Of a DNA stretch of 64,000 nucleotides, positions 19,204-28,507 are shown one piece after another. The stretch lies in the NCBI GenBank assembly GCA_949373085.1, contig CASICJ010000002.1, positions 147,798-211,797 on the forward strand, given 5' to 3'. Origin of the DNA: an uncultured Verrucomicrobiales bacterium (lineage in GTDB: Bacteria > Verrucomicrobiota > Verrucomicrobiia > Verrucomicrobiales > Akkermansiaceae). The stretch's first letter is position 1. Each line of letters opens with the position of its first letter. Below the pieces are notes generated by a model. It made no database searches. It was not told where the DNA came from and saw nothing but the letters and a program-made list of their open reading frames with translations. Made by a program: the position numbers and the translations under genes.

Positions 19204-19278
19204 TGGCACTCCCGGCGAGAATCGAACTCACATCTAAGGTTTAGGAAACCCTTGTTCTATCCGTTGAACTACGGGAGC
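19204..19278 (-). tRNA. tRNA-Arg (anticodon CCT)
   Basis: The reverse complement folds into a full cloverleaf. The acceptor stem is GCTCCCG/CGGGAGT, with a G-U pair at position 1-72. The anticodon stem is AGGGT/ACCTT with loop TTCCTAA, which reads CCT. The T arm is GTGAG-TTCGATT-CTCGC. The CCA end is encoded (TGG at 19204-19206 on the plus strand). It decodes AGG. Confidence 0.95.
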
Positions 19279-19402
19279 GGCTTGGAGGCTCATAACGTGA
19301 ACCTTCCCGAGGTGCAAGTGATCTCAGAAATCTCGGTGATGCACAAGGTCATCGCAATAAACCTTGGCATTTATGTCAATTTTGAACAAGCATCCGCCCG
19401 CC

Positions 19403-20254
19403 ATGGCAGGTTTTTTCAAGAAACTCTTTAATAAGGTTACCGACAAGGCTGAGATAGATTGGGATGATTTGGAAGCCGATCTCATCTCCGGTGATCTCGG
19501 CGTTAGGCTCTCACTCGAAATTGTCGAGGAGCTCAAAGAGCTCGGCCGAAAAATATCTGCCGATGATGTTGTGGAAACCACCCGTAACAAACTGGCTGGG
19601 ATTTTTCCGGTAGATGCTTCAAATCTCGAACCTAGGATCGATAAAAATCCTGCCGTTCTATTGATTGTCGGAGTCAACGGCACTGGGAAGACCACCTCCA
19701 CCGCCAAACTGGGCAACTTACTAAAAAGCCAGGGGTATTCCGTCCTGATGGCTGCTGCAGACACTTTCCGTGCAGCAGCCGTCGAACAGCTAGTTCGTTG
19801 GGGCGAGCGCCTTGACCTTCCTGTCGTCACCGGTGCTCATGAAGCAGATCCTTCCTCGGTTTGCTACCAAGCCCACCAAAAAGCGATTGCTGGTAACTAT
19901 GATTTTCTCCTCTGCGACACGGCCGGGCGACTCCACACCCGCAATAACCTCATGGATGAGCTGGCTAAAATTAAACGCACTATTGGAAAACAAGATGAGA
20001 CTGCTCCACACGAAACTTTCCTGGTTGTCGATGCCTCCACCGGGGGAAATGCTCTTAACCAAGCCCGCGAATTTCAAAAAGCAGTACCACTCAACGGCCT
20101 GATCCTCACAAAGCTCGACGGATCAGGCAAAGGAGGCGTTGCTGCCGCCATTCAAAAAGAACTCGGCATTGCACCGCGCTTCATCGGCACTGGGGAAGAG
20201 CCTGAGCGCTTCGAGCGTTTCGAACGCGAACGCTTTGTGGAAAAAATTCTTTAG
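19403..20254 (+). CDS. ftsY: Signal recognition particle receptor FtsY
   Basis: The SRP-receptor GTPase that docks ribosome-SRP complexes at the membrane for insertion through SecYEG. The N domain is followed by the G domain with G1 GVNGTGKTT, DTFRAAAVEQL, G3 DTAGRLHT and G4 TKLDGSGKGG, and ends near FIGTGE. Only the NG core is present (283 residues); the long acidic A domain of E. coli FtsY is missing, as in many other phyla. The start at 19403 gives MAGFFKKLFNKV; in-frame alternatives are the ATG at 19373 and a TTG at 19364. It converges with the K+ transporter gene, the two ends overlapping by 4 bases. Confidence 0.95.
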   Translation: MAGFFKKLFNKVTDKAEIDWDDLEADLISGDLGVRLSLEIVEELKELGRKISADDVVETTRNKLAGIFPVDASNLEPRIDKNPAVLLIVGVNGTGKTTSTAKLGNLLKSQGYSVLMAAADTFRAAAVEQLVRWGERLDLPVVTGAHEADPSSVCYQAHQKAIAGNYDFLLCDTAGRLHTRNNLMDELAKIKRTIGKQDETAPHETFLVVDASTGGNALNQAREFQKAVPLNGLILTKLDGSGKGGVAAAIQKELGIAPRFIGTGEEPERFERFERERFVEKIL

Positions 20255-21738
20255 TAGCGCTTCCAAAGCTGGCGGCTGAAGAGCACTACAAAAGCGACAT
20301 ATTCAAGACGGCCTAAAATCATTAGGGTTGCAAAGAACACCTTGGTCGTTGCGCTTGCCTGAGCAAACCCTTCGGCTCCACCCATATCGGCCAGAGCTGG
20401 CCCCATATTCCCAAGACAGCTAATGACAGCAGAAAGAGAACCTTTGAGTGACTGAGCTGGTTCCAGCAATTGCAAAACGAAGGTCCCCATGATCGCAAAA
20501 AATCCGAACATCGAGATTACGAGAAATAATTGCTCAAAAGCGCCATCTTGAACTTTCCGACCATTTAATTTAATTGGTTCTACCATCTTAGGGCGAAAAG
20601 TACGATGCAAACCGGATTTTAAAAATCGGACCCACATGATAATCCGGCTCACTTTCAAGCCCCCGACCGTTGAACCGGAACACCCCCCCACCACCATTAA
20701 TAAAACCAAAATGCCTACCGCTAACCGGCTCCACCCATCAAAATTACTACTTACATATCCCGTACTCGTTCCGATCGAAATTACATTAAAAATAATATCA
20801 ACTGGCTGAGCCCCATTAAATCCACCCAAAAAATGTTGTCCTAGCAACACAATCGAGGCAATTCCAACGATTCCTAGAAACCAGAAGACCTCCTCAAACT
20901 TCTCACGAAGATTCTTCCACTTCCGCTTCATCATCGTGAGATAAAAAGGAAAGCTAATCGCACCTAGTATCATAAACAACATGAGCCATATCTTACTTGC
21001 TATACCGAAAGGCTCTCCCGCCACACTAGTATTTTCAGTTCCAAATCCACCTGTCGCAACAGCAGTCAGCCCATGATTTACCGCCTGGAATGGAGTTAAA
21101 CCCATTCCCCACAAACCAAGCCCACAAACGATGGTGAAGCCCAAATAAAGCAGCCAAATTCGTCTCATGGTCTGCCGCAAACTTGCCAAATCAGTATTCG
21201 ATAGCGACGACTCCGCGCCGATCAAAGTCTTACTGCTCGAGGTCATTCCCGAGAGCACTACAACGAACATCGCGAGAATCCCCATTGCCCCTACCCACTG
21301 CGTCAGGGATCGCCACATCAGGATCGACTTGGGCAGCCGCTCCAAGTCGACAAAAATTGTCGATCCCGTTGTGGTCAGACCCGAAACACCTTCAAAGAAA
21401 GCAGAATCCAGCGAAACGTGAGGCTCGCAAAAGAAATAAGGTAATGCTGCGGCGCAGCTGCAAGCAAACCAACCCGCCCCCACCAAGGCCATTGCCTCCC
21501 TGCGCCTCATGGCCAGAGAACGCCCCGAGCGCTTACCTTTGACATATCCGACAATGAACAAGGCAGTCCCGACAGTCAGCGTGATCGACAGCGAAATTCC
21601 CCACCCTTCCAAATCTAGCCCCGTTTCATGGAGATCTCCTGCAGGAACAATAGCCGACAAAGAGACCGAAATCACCATGGCAATGCCCATCAACAGGACC
21701 ATCGTCCCGAGCGAGCGTAAAAAGACACAGATATTCAA
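20251..21738 (-). CDS. TrkH/KtrB-family potassium uptake membrane protein
   Basis: A 495-residue polytopic membrane protein with about ten hydrophobic segments arranged as four M1-P-M2 units. Selectivity-filter loops are recognisable: SGLTTTGSTIF, TAVATGGFGT, ISIGTSTGYVSSNF and SCLGNMGPA, each supplying the conserved filter Gly. It is the ion-conducting subunit of a Trk/Ktr K+ transporter; the partner TrkA/KtrA subunit is not in the window. The TTG at 21738 is taken as start, with the first ATG at 21702. It ends within ftsY on the opposite strand. Confidence 0.92.
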   Translation of the reverse strand: MNICVFLRSLGTMVLLMGIAMVISVSLSAIVPAGDLHETGLDLEGWGISLSITLTVGTALFIVGYVKGKRSGRSLAMRRREAMALVGAGWFACSCAAALPYFFCEPHVSLDSAFFEGVSGLTTTGSTIFVDLERLPKSILMWRSLTQWVGAMGILAMFVVVLSGMTSSSKTLIGAESSLSNTDLASLRQTMRRIWLLYLGFTIVCGLGLWGMGLTPFQAVNHGLTAVATGGFGTENTSVAGEPFGIASKIWLMLFMILGAISFPFYLTMMKRKWKNLREKFEEVFWFLGIVGIASIVLLGQHFLGGFNGAQPVDIIFNVISIGTSTGYVSSNFDGWSRLAVGILVLLMVVGGCSGSTVGGLKVSRIIMWVRFLKSGLHRTFRPKMVEPIKLNGRKVQDGAFEQLFLVISMFGFFAIMGTFVLQLLEPAQSLKGSLSAVISCLGNMGPALADMGGAEGFAQASATTKVFFATLMILGRLEYVAFVVLFSRQLWKRY

Positions 21739-21867
21739 AACAATATCAGATTGAAAAAGACCCTCCTCAGAGAAGCTATGGAAAGAAGTTAGTCAATCTC
21801 TGGGATTTCTCCATTCAAAAAAAACTCGGTTCTCGACCTTCCAGCCACGATTTTTCAATATGTCACT

Positions 21868-24348
21868 ATGATATTACGTTCAGTTTCATTGCTAGCTCTC
21901 GCCACAATCGGTCTTAGCGCCGCTGAATTTGACCTCGTCAAGCTCGGTAAAGAAACTTTTAACGCCGTTGGTTGTGCAGAATGCCATTCTGAAATAAAGG
22001 ATGACACCTCGGTCAAAACTGGCCCTGGCCTCTACGGTCTTTTCCCAACCACCGCACGCAAGCGCGACATCATTGAAGCGGGAGAAAATCATAAGCACAC
22101 GATCACTGCTGACTACGCATATTTTAATAAGTCGCTGCGCACTCCGGCTACCGAGATCGCAATCTCCGAAGTTGCACCGACTAAAGGAACGACCTTCCTC
22201 CCAGTCATGCCGGCCTACCCTGAGACCTTCCTAAATACGCAAAAGGCCAAGGCCATCTTCCACTATCTACAAACCCTAAACGATGACGGACTTCGCGGCC
22301 CATCCAAGGTCATGGACGAGCTGAAGGAGGGAACGGTTGTTAAAGACATTCACGAAAACCCAACCGAAATCCTCGTCACCGATCGCACCCGTATTTTTCG
22401 TGCTCGTATTCCCGGTTCCTCCGCACGTGCTGTTCACGTAGGTCACCCCAGCGGGCTCAACTACGCCTTTGATCCTCGCAATATGAAAATCAATAAGGTC
22501 TGGTGGGGTGGATTTCTCAATCTTAAGAACGAGATGTCAGGGCGAGGCAACAGTCCTTCGACCCTGGGAAAAAATGCTCGCGAGGTAAGCCTCTCTAACC
22601 AACCCAAGCTCCATGGTGAGCCGGTCGATCTATCTTTCAAATCACCCCTCATCAACGATGGTAAAAGCATCGAAAATAATCTCTGGGGTGATGAAGACTT
22701 CATCGATCAACTTAAAAAAGCCAACGCACACTTCATTGGCTACGACTACCCCTCCGATCCCAAGGGCCACCCAACCTTCCATTACCGTGTTGGAAAGGAC
22801 ACTTACTCTCTAACTTTCACGATCAAAGCTGACGGCCTTGCTGTCACTCAATCGACCAAGAATGGCAAGGCATCCAAGCACGAAATAAAAACCGACAAAC
22901 CTGAGTCGGTTTGGAGACCAAACCCCATCCCATCAACGCTGACCCAGCAAGTCGCGCTAACTCCCATGGACCGGATCGTCCTATTGCCTGGCTACTCTGC
23001 AGAACGCGTCCCCGCCCCGACCGATCCACATGGACGTCCACAGCTCTTCGAACCCCTTGGGATGGCTCTTGATCCCAAAGATGGCTCCATTGTTGTCACC
23101 ACCCGCACCGCCGGAGTCTGGCGCTTTAAAGATAATACCTGGACCATGATTGCCGACGGCCTTCTCGATGCCCTCGGTGTAATCGTTGAAAAGGATCGGC
23201 TCGTGATTGGTCAAAAGGCAGAACTTACCGCGCTCTATGATGAAAATGGCGATGGCTTCTATGAGACCTTTCGCACTCTGAGCGACGACTTCCTTTTTAC
23301 CGCAAACTACCACGGATACCTGCACGGCCCGGCAAAGGATCAGTCTGGAAACTACTACTTCACCCTGAACCTTGACCACCGCGATGGTCGCCAGATCCAC
23401 AAAGCGAATGGTCCATTTATGGGCTCCCAAGGCGGCTACCGTGGCTGGACCTTACAAGTCACCCCTGACGGAAAAACTATCCCATTTGCAATGGGACTGC
23501 GGAGCCCCGCTGGAATTTCGGCCAGCCCCGAGGGAGACATTTACTACACTGAGAACCAAGGTGAATACAATGGCACCTCGAAAATGCACCTTGTTCAAAA
23601 AGGAAACTATTACGGTCATCCTTCCGGCCTCGTTGATGTTCCGGGCATGAAACCTGACTCGCCAGAAATCGCTTGGGATAAGTGGGTTCCAAAGCGTGCG
23701 GTATCAGTCGCTCTTTTACCACATGGACGCATCGCCAACGCTCCAGGCAGCCCTACTTGGGACACCACAGACGGGAAATTTGGTCCTTTTGCTGGAGATA
23801 TTTATTGTGGAGACCAAACCCTTTCGACCCTTTTCCGGATTGCCCTGAAGCCGAAAAATGAAGCCGCGCTTATCCACTTCGCAGACGGTTTCCCCTCTGG
23901 TCTCATGAGGCAAACGTTCGACAAAGACGGCGCGATGTATGTCGGTCAAACTGGTCGCGGATGGCGCGCTCGTGGTGGCAGCCAGCACGCCCTCGTTAAA
24001 CTCACCTACACCAAAAATGACTCCCCGCAGTTGAAGGATATCTCACGCAAAGGTGACACCTTCACCTTACACTTCAGCGGCAACACCAAGGAACTCGCGG
24101 AGGAAACCGACCTTGCTATCGAATCATGGTTTTACCACGACAAACCCGACTACGGATCCCCAAGCAATAACAAGCTGAAGGAGAGCATCGCTAGCCAGAA
24201 GACGAATCGAGCAAAGGGCACAATTACTATCAAACTTAAGTCTAACGATCAGCGACAGGCCGGGAGCCGTGTCTTCTACTTCTCATCCAAGAGTCTTCCC
24301 AAAAACCGGAAGGACTCCCTCCAAGCCTACTACACAATCTCTCGATAA
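21868..24348 (+). CDS. Secreted cytochrome c / beta-propeller protein (DUF6797-like)
   Basis: An 826-residue protein with a signal peptide (MILRSVSLLALATIGLSAA). Residues 25-140 form a class I cytochrome c domain with heme motif C36-A-E-C39-H40 and a likely axial Met in FLPVMPAYP. A middle domain (about 150-330) resembles the DUF6797 region of verrucomicrobial proteins. Residues about 350-720 form a glucose/sorbosone-dehydrogenase-like propeller (FEPLGMALDPKDGSIVVTTR, GLRSPAGISASPEGDIYYT). Such fusions are common in Planctomycetes and Verrucomicrobia and are thought to oxidise carbohydrates in the periplasm, passing electrons to the fused heme. The substrate is unknown. Confidence 0.88.
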   Translation: MILRSVSLLALATIGLSAAEFDLVKLGKETFNAVGCAECHSEIKDDTSVKTGPGLYGLFPTTARKRDIIEAGENHKHTITADYAYFNKSLRTPATEIAISEVAPTKGTTFLPVMPAYPETFLNTQKAKAIFHYLQTLNDDGLRGPSKVMDELKEGTVVKDIHENPTEILVTDRTRIFRARIPGSSARAVHVGHPSGLNYAFDPRNMKINKVWWGGFLNLKNEMSGRGNSPSTLGKNAREVSLSNQPKLHGEPVDLSFKSPLINDGKSIENNLWGDEDFIDQLKKANAHFIGYDYPSDPKGHPTFHYRVGKDTYSLTFTIKADGLAVTQSTKNGKASKHEIKTDKPESVWRPNPIPSTLTQQVALTPMDRIVLLPGYSAERVPAPTDPHGRPQLFEPLGMALDPKDGSIVVTTRTAGVWRFKDNTWTMIADGLLDALGVIVEKDRLVIGQKAELTALYDENGDGFYETFRTLSDDFLFTANYHGYLHGPAKDQSGNYYFTLNLDHRDGRQIHKANGPFMGSQGGYRGWTLQVTPDGKTIPFAMGLRSPAGISASPEGDIYYTENQGEYNGTSKMHLVQKGNYYGHPSGLVDVPGMKPDSPEIAWDKWVPKRAVSVALLPHGRIANAPGSPTWDTTDGKFGPFAGDIYCGDQTLSTLFRIALKPKNEAALIHFADGFPSGLMRQTFDKDGAMYVGQTGRGWRARGGSQHALVKLTYTKNDSPQLKDISRKGDTFTLHFSGNTKELAEETDLAIESWFYHDKPDYGSPSNNKLKESIASQKTNRAKGTITIKLKSNDQRQAGSRVFYFSSKSLPKNRKDSLQAYYTISR

Positions 24349-24422
24349 GAGCGTCTTTCCTTTTTCCGGCTTCCCCTCCACCTTTTCTCCAATGAATTAG
24401 AGGATTAATCTTTGATTTTAGT

Positions 24423-24956
24423 ATGGGTCTTCTTTCCTTTCTCAACACCGAACGCCAAAACTTTGACGTTAGCGCAGCCGATAGCCGACTCTCCGTTGAC
24501 CTTACCAAGTTCATCATTGGATCGACGCCCCTCGGTAAAGAGCCTTGGGATGGAGATTCTTTCGCAAAAGAATTGGAGAAGGAAGTAACCCTGAAATCCG
24601 ATCGGTCTGGATACGAACTCGGAGTAAAGGACGGCAAGCTAGATCATGCTTTTTTCACCATCAAAAATTTTAAAGGCATCTTCTTAGTGGAGGAAAAGTC
24701 GCTCGTCCTCTCGAGCACGACAAATAGAAAAGAAATCATCTCTATTTTCGGAGAACCCTATTGGGCAGACATTGACGATGGTGAAATCATTCTCTTTTAC
24801 GAATACCAAGAAAGCACAATCGAACTTCAATTCGAATTTCCGGACGGCGAACACCTAGAATTTATCACTCTGATGAAAGGTGGGATCCTATCAAAACAAG
24901 AAAAGCGCGAAAGCTACCGAGTCACCAAACCTTGGCCACCCGAAAAAAGACAATAA
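24423..24956 (+). CDS. Hypothetical protein, 177 residues
   Basis: I do not recognise the family. It has no signal peptide or membrane segment, an acidic composition, and alternating beta-rich segments such as EIILFYEYQESTIELQFEF and HLEFITLMKGG. The segment RKEIISIFGEPYWADIDDGE resembles the 'GxP' turn of small SmpA/BamE-like or immunity-type folds, but the similarity is too weak for a name. Coding is supported by its length, its ATG start and codon usage like its neighbours. Confidence 0.7.
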   Translation: MGLLSFLNTERQNFDVSAADSRLSVDLTKFIIGSTPLGKEPWDGDSFAKELEKEVTLKSDRSGYELGVKDGKLDHAFFTIKNFKGIFLVEEKSLVLSSTTNRKEIISIFGEPYWADIDDGEIILFYEYQESTIELQFEFPDGEHLEFITLMKGGILSKQEKRESYRVTKPWPPEKRQ

Positions 24957-25018
24957 AAGCTTTGTGACGTAAGCGATTTTCTCGACACGCGTATCCTCAA
25001 TACCGACGAAGCTGAAGT

Positions 25019-27424
25019 CTAATAATGAACCTCACTTCGTCTCTGCTCCAGCGTTCCCTTCGTAACTCCGAGTCTCTCAATTGCGCCCAACTTCCTCACC
25101 AAGTCCTGAGCTTCGCCCTCCCCATTGAGAAAATTCTGATACCAGCCGACTAACCTTGCCGACTGCCTAACGTCCTCTTCGAGTAACTCCACCCGAAATT
25201 TTCGCAGCCCTAGCGAGATGAAATCATCGACACTTGCTGCTCCTGTCTGAGCCCGTCCATTAAAAAGCGTGTTTCGACACCCTACATCAGCTTTTAAAAT
25301 GTGTAACTGCCCCACTCTATCCCGCAGTTGAACATCATGTTGATCACAGGGCTTTCCACAATTTTTGATACTCGTTCCGTCACTCAAAAACGTACAGAAC
25401 ACACAGTGTTCCATATGAAACATCGGCATGTGCTGATGGACCGTGAGCTCAAACCACTTCGGCGAAGCGCTCGCCAATAATTCACTCACCTGACCTTCAT
25501 TCAAATCATAAGAAACCGTGAGATTTTCAAATCCTCCATGCCTCATCAACAATGCAGCCGAAACTGGGTTCGAGACGTTCAATGAAAAATCCGCGACCGT
25601 TTTAATCCCTCGTTCTTTGAAATATCTGACGCCCCCAAGATTACGAACCAACACCCCATCTGGCTCAGCCTTCTCCACCAATTTAAAAAAACCCATCTCC
25701 GTTGGCTTCTGAATTCTTGGCGTCGCTAAAAACACCTTCATCCCACCTTTACGGGCAATCTTTACTGCCTCGCGGTATTCCTTTAGATCCTCAAAATCAC
25801 AATAAACGAAACCCGCCCCCGCTCGCGCACACCCCTCGACCTGTTCCAACGAACGACATAACACCCGTAACTCCGGCAAACCTTCATCCACTGTCCCACG
25901 CTCTGGCATCAGCCCGGCCAAAATTGCCCCGCCATCTTTCACCACCGGCTCTTCTTTTAACTCCTCTACCAATCGCCGCCGTATTCGATTCAATTCACCC
26001 AATGGAATCATCACCTCGCCTTCGAGGAAATTTTGCACTAATCCCAACTGGAATTCCGTTCCACCCAATCTCCCTAAGTGCCCCGCTAAAACCTCCTTGG
26101 TCAACGGGCGCTTCTCAGCTTTTTCAAGCATCACCTCACTCACCACCTTTTTCCCTCGGCATTCCAAAATCAAAGGCTCACCGGACCTTCCTGAAACTTG
26201 AATCATCAGAGAATCCCCTTTCTCTTCCAATCGCCCACCTTTCCAACTCTTCTTTACTTCTTTCTCCAAACCCGGATCGCTCGTCTTCCACAAACCCTGT
26301 CCCGCGTGCACTCGCTTCCAATTGATTCCCGACCGCCGATCAAAGAACAACTTCTTACCCTCTACCTTCCAAACCATCCCACCCTGCTCGTCATTTCGAT
26401 CCTCCCCCGCATCAAAGACAAAGCCATCCCCGGGGTTTAGTGAAACCTTATTCGTAGCCAATTCAACCCAACCCTCTCCGCGAGCCGCAATCTCACCAGC
26501 CCACGCCCCGCGCTTCTTCCCCCACTTCCCATGAGTCAACCGGGGATGATTTATTCCCTCCAACCAACCACTGGAAAGCCCGCGCGAAAACATCATCTCC
26601 AACATGTAACGATCCTTCTCTGTGATCTCGACTTCGTCCAACGCCTTGCGATAAACCCGCGTCACCGCAGCAACATACTCGGGCGACTTTAGTCGCCCCT
26701 CGATTTTATAACTCCTCACTCCCGCTTTCACCAAATCGGGTATTACGTCCACAGCCGCTAAATCCTGGGGGCTCAGAAGATAACGCACCTCGCCCATCGG
26801 CACCGTTTCACCATCTACTACCAGCTCATAAGGCATCCGACATGCCTGCGCACACTCTCCACGATTTGCAGAACGCTGCCCCAGACTTTCCGAAGTTAAA
26901 CACTGCCCCGAATAAGCCACACATAGCGCCCCATGTATAAAAACCTCCAAAGCCACCTCACCCTTATTTCGAACCCGCATGATTTCTTCAACCGACATCT
27001 CCCGCGCCAAAACGGCCCGATCCAAATCTAAAAAACCATCCACAAAATCCAAACCCTCCGACGAGGTAATTGTCATCTGCGTCGAAGCATGTAGCTCCAT
27101 CTCCGGCGCAATCTCTTGCACCAACTTTGCCGCTCCTAAATCCTGAACAATGACTGCATCCACTCCGGATCGCGCCATCGTCTCGATCTGCTCAACCGCT
27201 CCCCCCAGCTCCGAGGGAAAAATGAGGGTATTGAAAGCCACAAATCCCTTCACCCCGTGCCGATGAAGAAAATCCATTAACTCCGGCAGATCCTCTTCCG
27301 TGAAATTATCAGCCCGCATCCGAGCATTAAACTTCGGTAGCCCGAAGTAGATCGCATCCGCCCCATTGGCCACCGCCGCACGCGCGCAATCCCAATTCCC
27401 AGCCGGAGCCAATAGTTCAGTCAC
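25019..27424 (-). CDS. U32-family peptidase / collagenase-like protein with DUF3656-type region
   Basis: An 801-residue protein with a GTG start (TELLAPAGNWDCARAAV). The first 280 residues are the U32 TIM-barrel-like core. The family signature is visible as EVFIHGALCVAYSGQCLTS, followed by the Cys set NRGECAQAC. A central DUF3656-like region (about 290-480) precedes a second barrel-like half that ends with HCVFCTFLSDGTSIKNCGKPC. The clustered cysteines suggest an iron-sulfur site. Bacterial relatives include RlhA, which hydroxylates 23S rRNA, and UbiU/V, so an RNA- or cofactor-hydroxylating role is more plausible than proteolysis. Confidence 0.9.
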   Translation of the reverse strand: MTELLAPAGNWDCARAAVANGADAIYFGLPKFNARMRADNFTEEDLPELMDFLHRHGVKGFVAFNTLIFPSELGGAVEQIETMARSGVDAVIVQDLGAAKLVQEIAPEMELHASTQMTITSSEGLDFVDGFLDLDRAVLAREMSVEEIMRVRNKGEVALEVFIHGALCVAYSGQCLTSESLGQRSANRGECAQACRMPYELVVDGETVPMGEVRYLLSPQDLAAVDVIPDLVKAGVRSYKIEGRLKSPEYVAAVTRVYRKALDEVEITEKDRYMLEMMFSRGLSSGWLEGINHPRLTHGKWGKKRGAWAGEIAARGEGWVELATNKVSLNPGDGFVFDAGEDRNDEQGGMVWKVEGKKLFFDRRSGINWKRVHAGQGLWKTSDPGLEKEVKKSWKGGRLEEKGDSLMIQVSGRSGEPLILECRGKKVVSEVMLEKAEKRPLTKEVLAGHLGRLGGTEFQLGLVQNFLEGEVMIPLGELNRIRRRLVEELKEEPVVKDGGAILAGLMPERGTVDEGLPELRVLCRSLEQVEGCARAGAGFVYCDFEDLKEYREAVKIARKGGMKVFLATPRIQKPTEMGFFKLVEKAEPDGVLVRNLGGVRYFKERGIKTVADFSLNVSNPVSAALLMRHGGFENLTVSYDLNEGQVSELLASASPKWFELTVHQHMPMFHMEHCVFCTFLSDGTSIKNCGKPCDQHDVQLRDRVGQLHILKADVGCRNTLFNGRAQTGAASVDDFISLGLRKFRVELLEEDVRQSARLVGWYQNFLNGEGEAQDLVRKLGAIERLGVTKGTLEQRRSEVHY

Positions 27425-27528
27425 AGCTAAGTCCTAATCGCCCCAAATGCTGGAAGCAACACTAAGAGACTCAAGCCCCTTAAAGCCTGAAGCAGGTTAA
27501 TCTACTCACAGCTCTGCATAAAACTCCC

Positions 27529-28218
27529 TCATCTTTCCGCCACGAACAAGGTATGGGTAAACCTCTTCGCCTTCGGGTAGGCTTTTGCTGGAATCGCCTC
27601 GACTCGCGAAAACACCTTTCTCAACAATCTTACAAATCCGGAATCCTCGTGAGCCGACCAGTAAACAACCCGTCCATTTGGTCTCAAAGCCGCTCTCGCA
27701 ATTTCCAAGCCCCGCCTTTCATAAAGCCGCCCATTTCCCTTCTGAACTAACGGATCAGGACTGTTATCCACATCCAACAAAATGGCATCATACCTTCCGC
27801 CCGATTGCATGATCTTAAAAACATCCCTTCTCAATACTTCTACCCTTCCATCATCCAAAAGCGCACCATTCACCTCCCGCAGGTGCTCCCGGTTCCAGTC
27901 GATAACCACTTGTAGCAACTCAGCCACCTCCACATCCGAATCTGCCGAAACTAATTCCAATACCTTCCGCAAGGTAAACCCAAACCCTAGCCCGCCGATC
28001 AACACCCGCTGAGTTCGCCCCCCTGCGCCACAAGCCAATTCCGCCATCATTTGCTCGGACGAACATGCCGTAGTACTCATCAAGGGAACCCCTCCTACCT
28101 TAAGAAAATACTCCCCGTCATGCTCTTGCAGAAGCAAGGTTTCCCCATCGGGAGAGGCGCTGGCAGCGAGATTGTTCGTCGGCTTCACAGGGAAGAGAGT
28201 AGTATTCCATCGACACAT
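27529..28218 (-). CDS. Spermidine-synthase-like SAM-dependent methyltransferase
   Basis: About 229 residues from the ATG at 28218. The longer frame starting at 28290 would overlap the divergent gene at 28265 and has no conserved N-terminus. The Rossmann motifs are VLIGGLGFGFTLRKVLE (motif I) and VEVAELLQVVIDWNR, then RYDAILLDVDNSPDPLV. This is the SpeE-like family in which a spermidine-synthase fold occurs without the full polyamine site, so the methyl or aminopropyl acceptor is uncertain. It is transcribed toward the U32 gene. Confidence 0.85.
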   Translation of the reverse strand: MCRWNTTLFPVKPTNNLAASASPDGETLLLQEHDGEYFLKVGGVPLMSTTACSSEQMMAELACGAGGRTQRVLIGGLGFGFTLRKVLELVSADSDVEVAELLQVVIDWNREHLREVNGALLDDGRVEVLRRDVFKIMQSGGRYDAILLDVDNSPDPLVQKGNGRLYERRGLEIARAALRPNGRVVYWSAHEDSGFVRLLRKVFSRVEAIPAKAYPKAKRFTHTLFVAER

Positions 28219-28264
28219 TGAAAGGCTTTCGAGACACTGGCTGTAAGCAATTATCACTCGCCCA

Positions 28265-28507
28265 ATGACCAAGAAACGAATCATCTTCATTGTTTTCGTT
28301 CTCCTGCTCCTGCTTCATCAAGACAGCTGGAACTGGGATAACGCCAATCTAGTCTTGGGCTTTATGCCCGTAGGACTTTTTTACCATGCCTGTTACTCTC
28401 TCGTCGCAGCCCTTTTTTGGGGCATCGTCATGAAGGTTGCCTGGCCTACCGAGCTCGAAAAATGGGCCGAAGGCGGACCTGAGTCATCGGAAGGAGGTAG
28501 CAAATGA
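28265..28507 (+). CDS. Small membrane protein, DUF3311-like
   Basis: An 80-residue protein with two hydrophobic helices (about 6-18 and 40-58), the pattern W-x-W...N...LG-F-M-P-V-G-L-F-Y-H and an acidic tail. DUF3311 proteins are typically encoded directly before sodium/solute symporters. Here the TGA overlaps the symporter ATG by 4 bases, which fits an accessory subunit. Its start is divergent from the methyltransferase gene. Confidence 0.82.
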   Translation: MTKKRIIFIVFVLLLLLHQDSWNWDNANLVLGFMPVGLFYHACYSLVAALFWGIVMKVAWPTELEKWAEGGPESSEGGSK

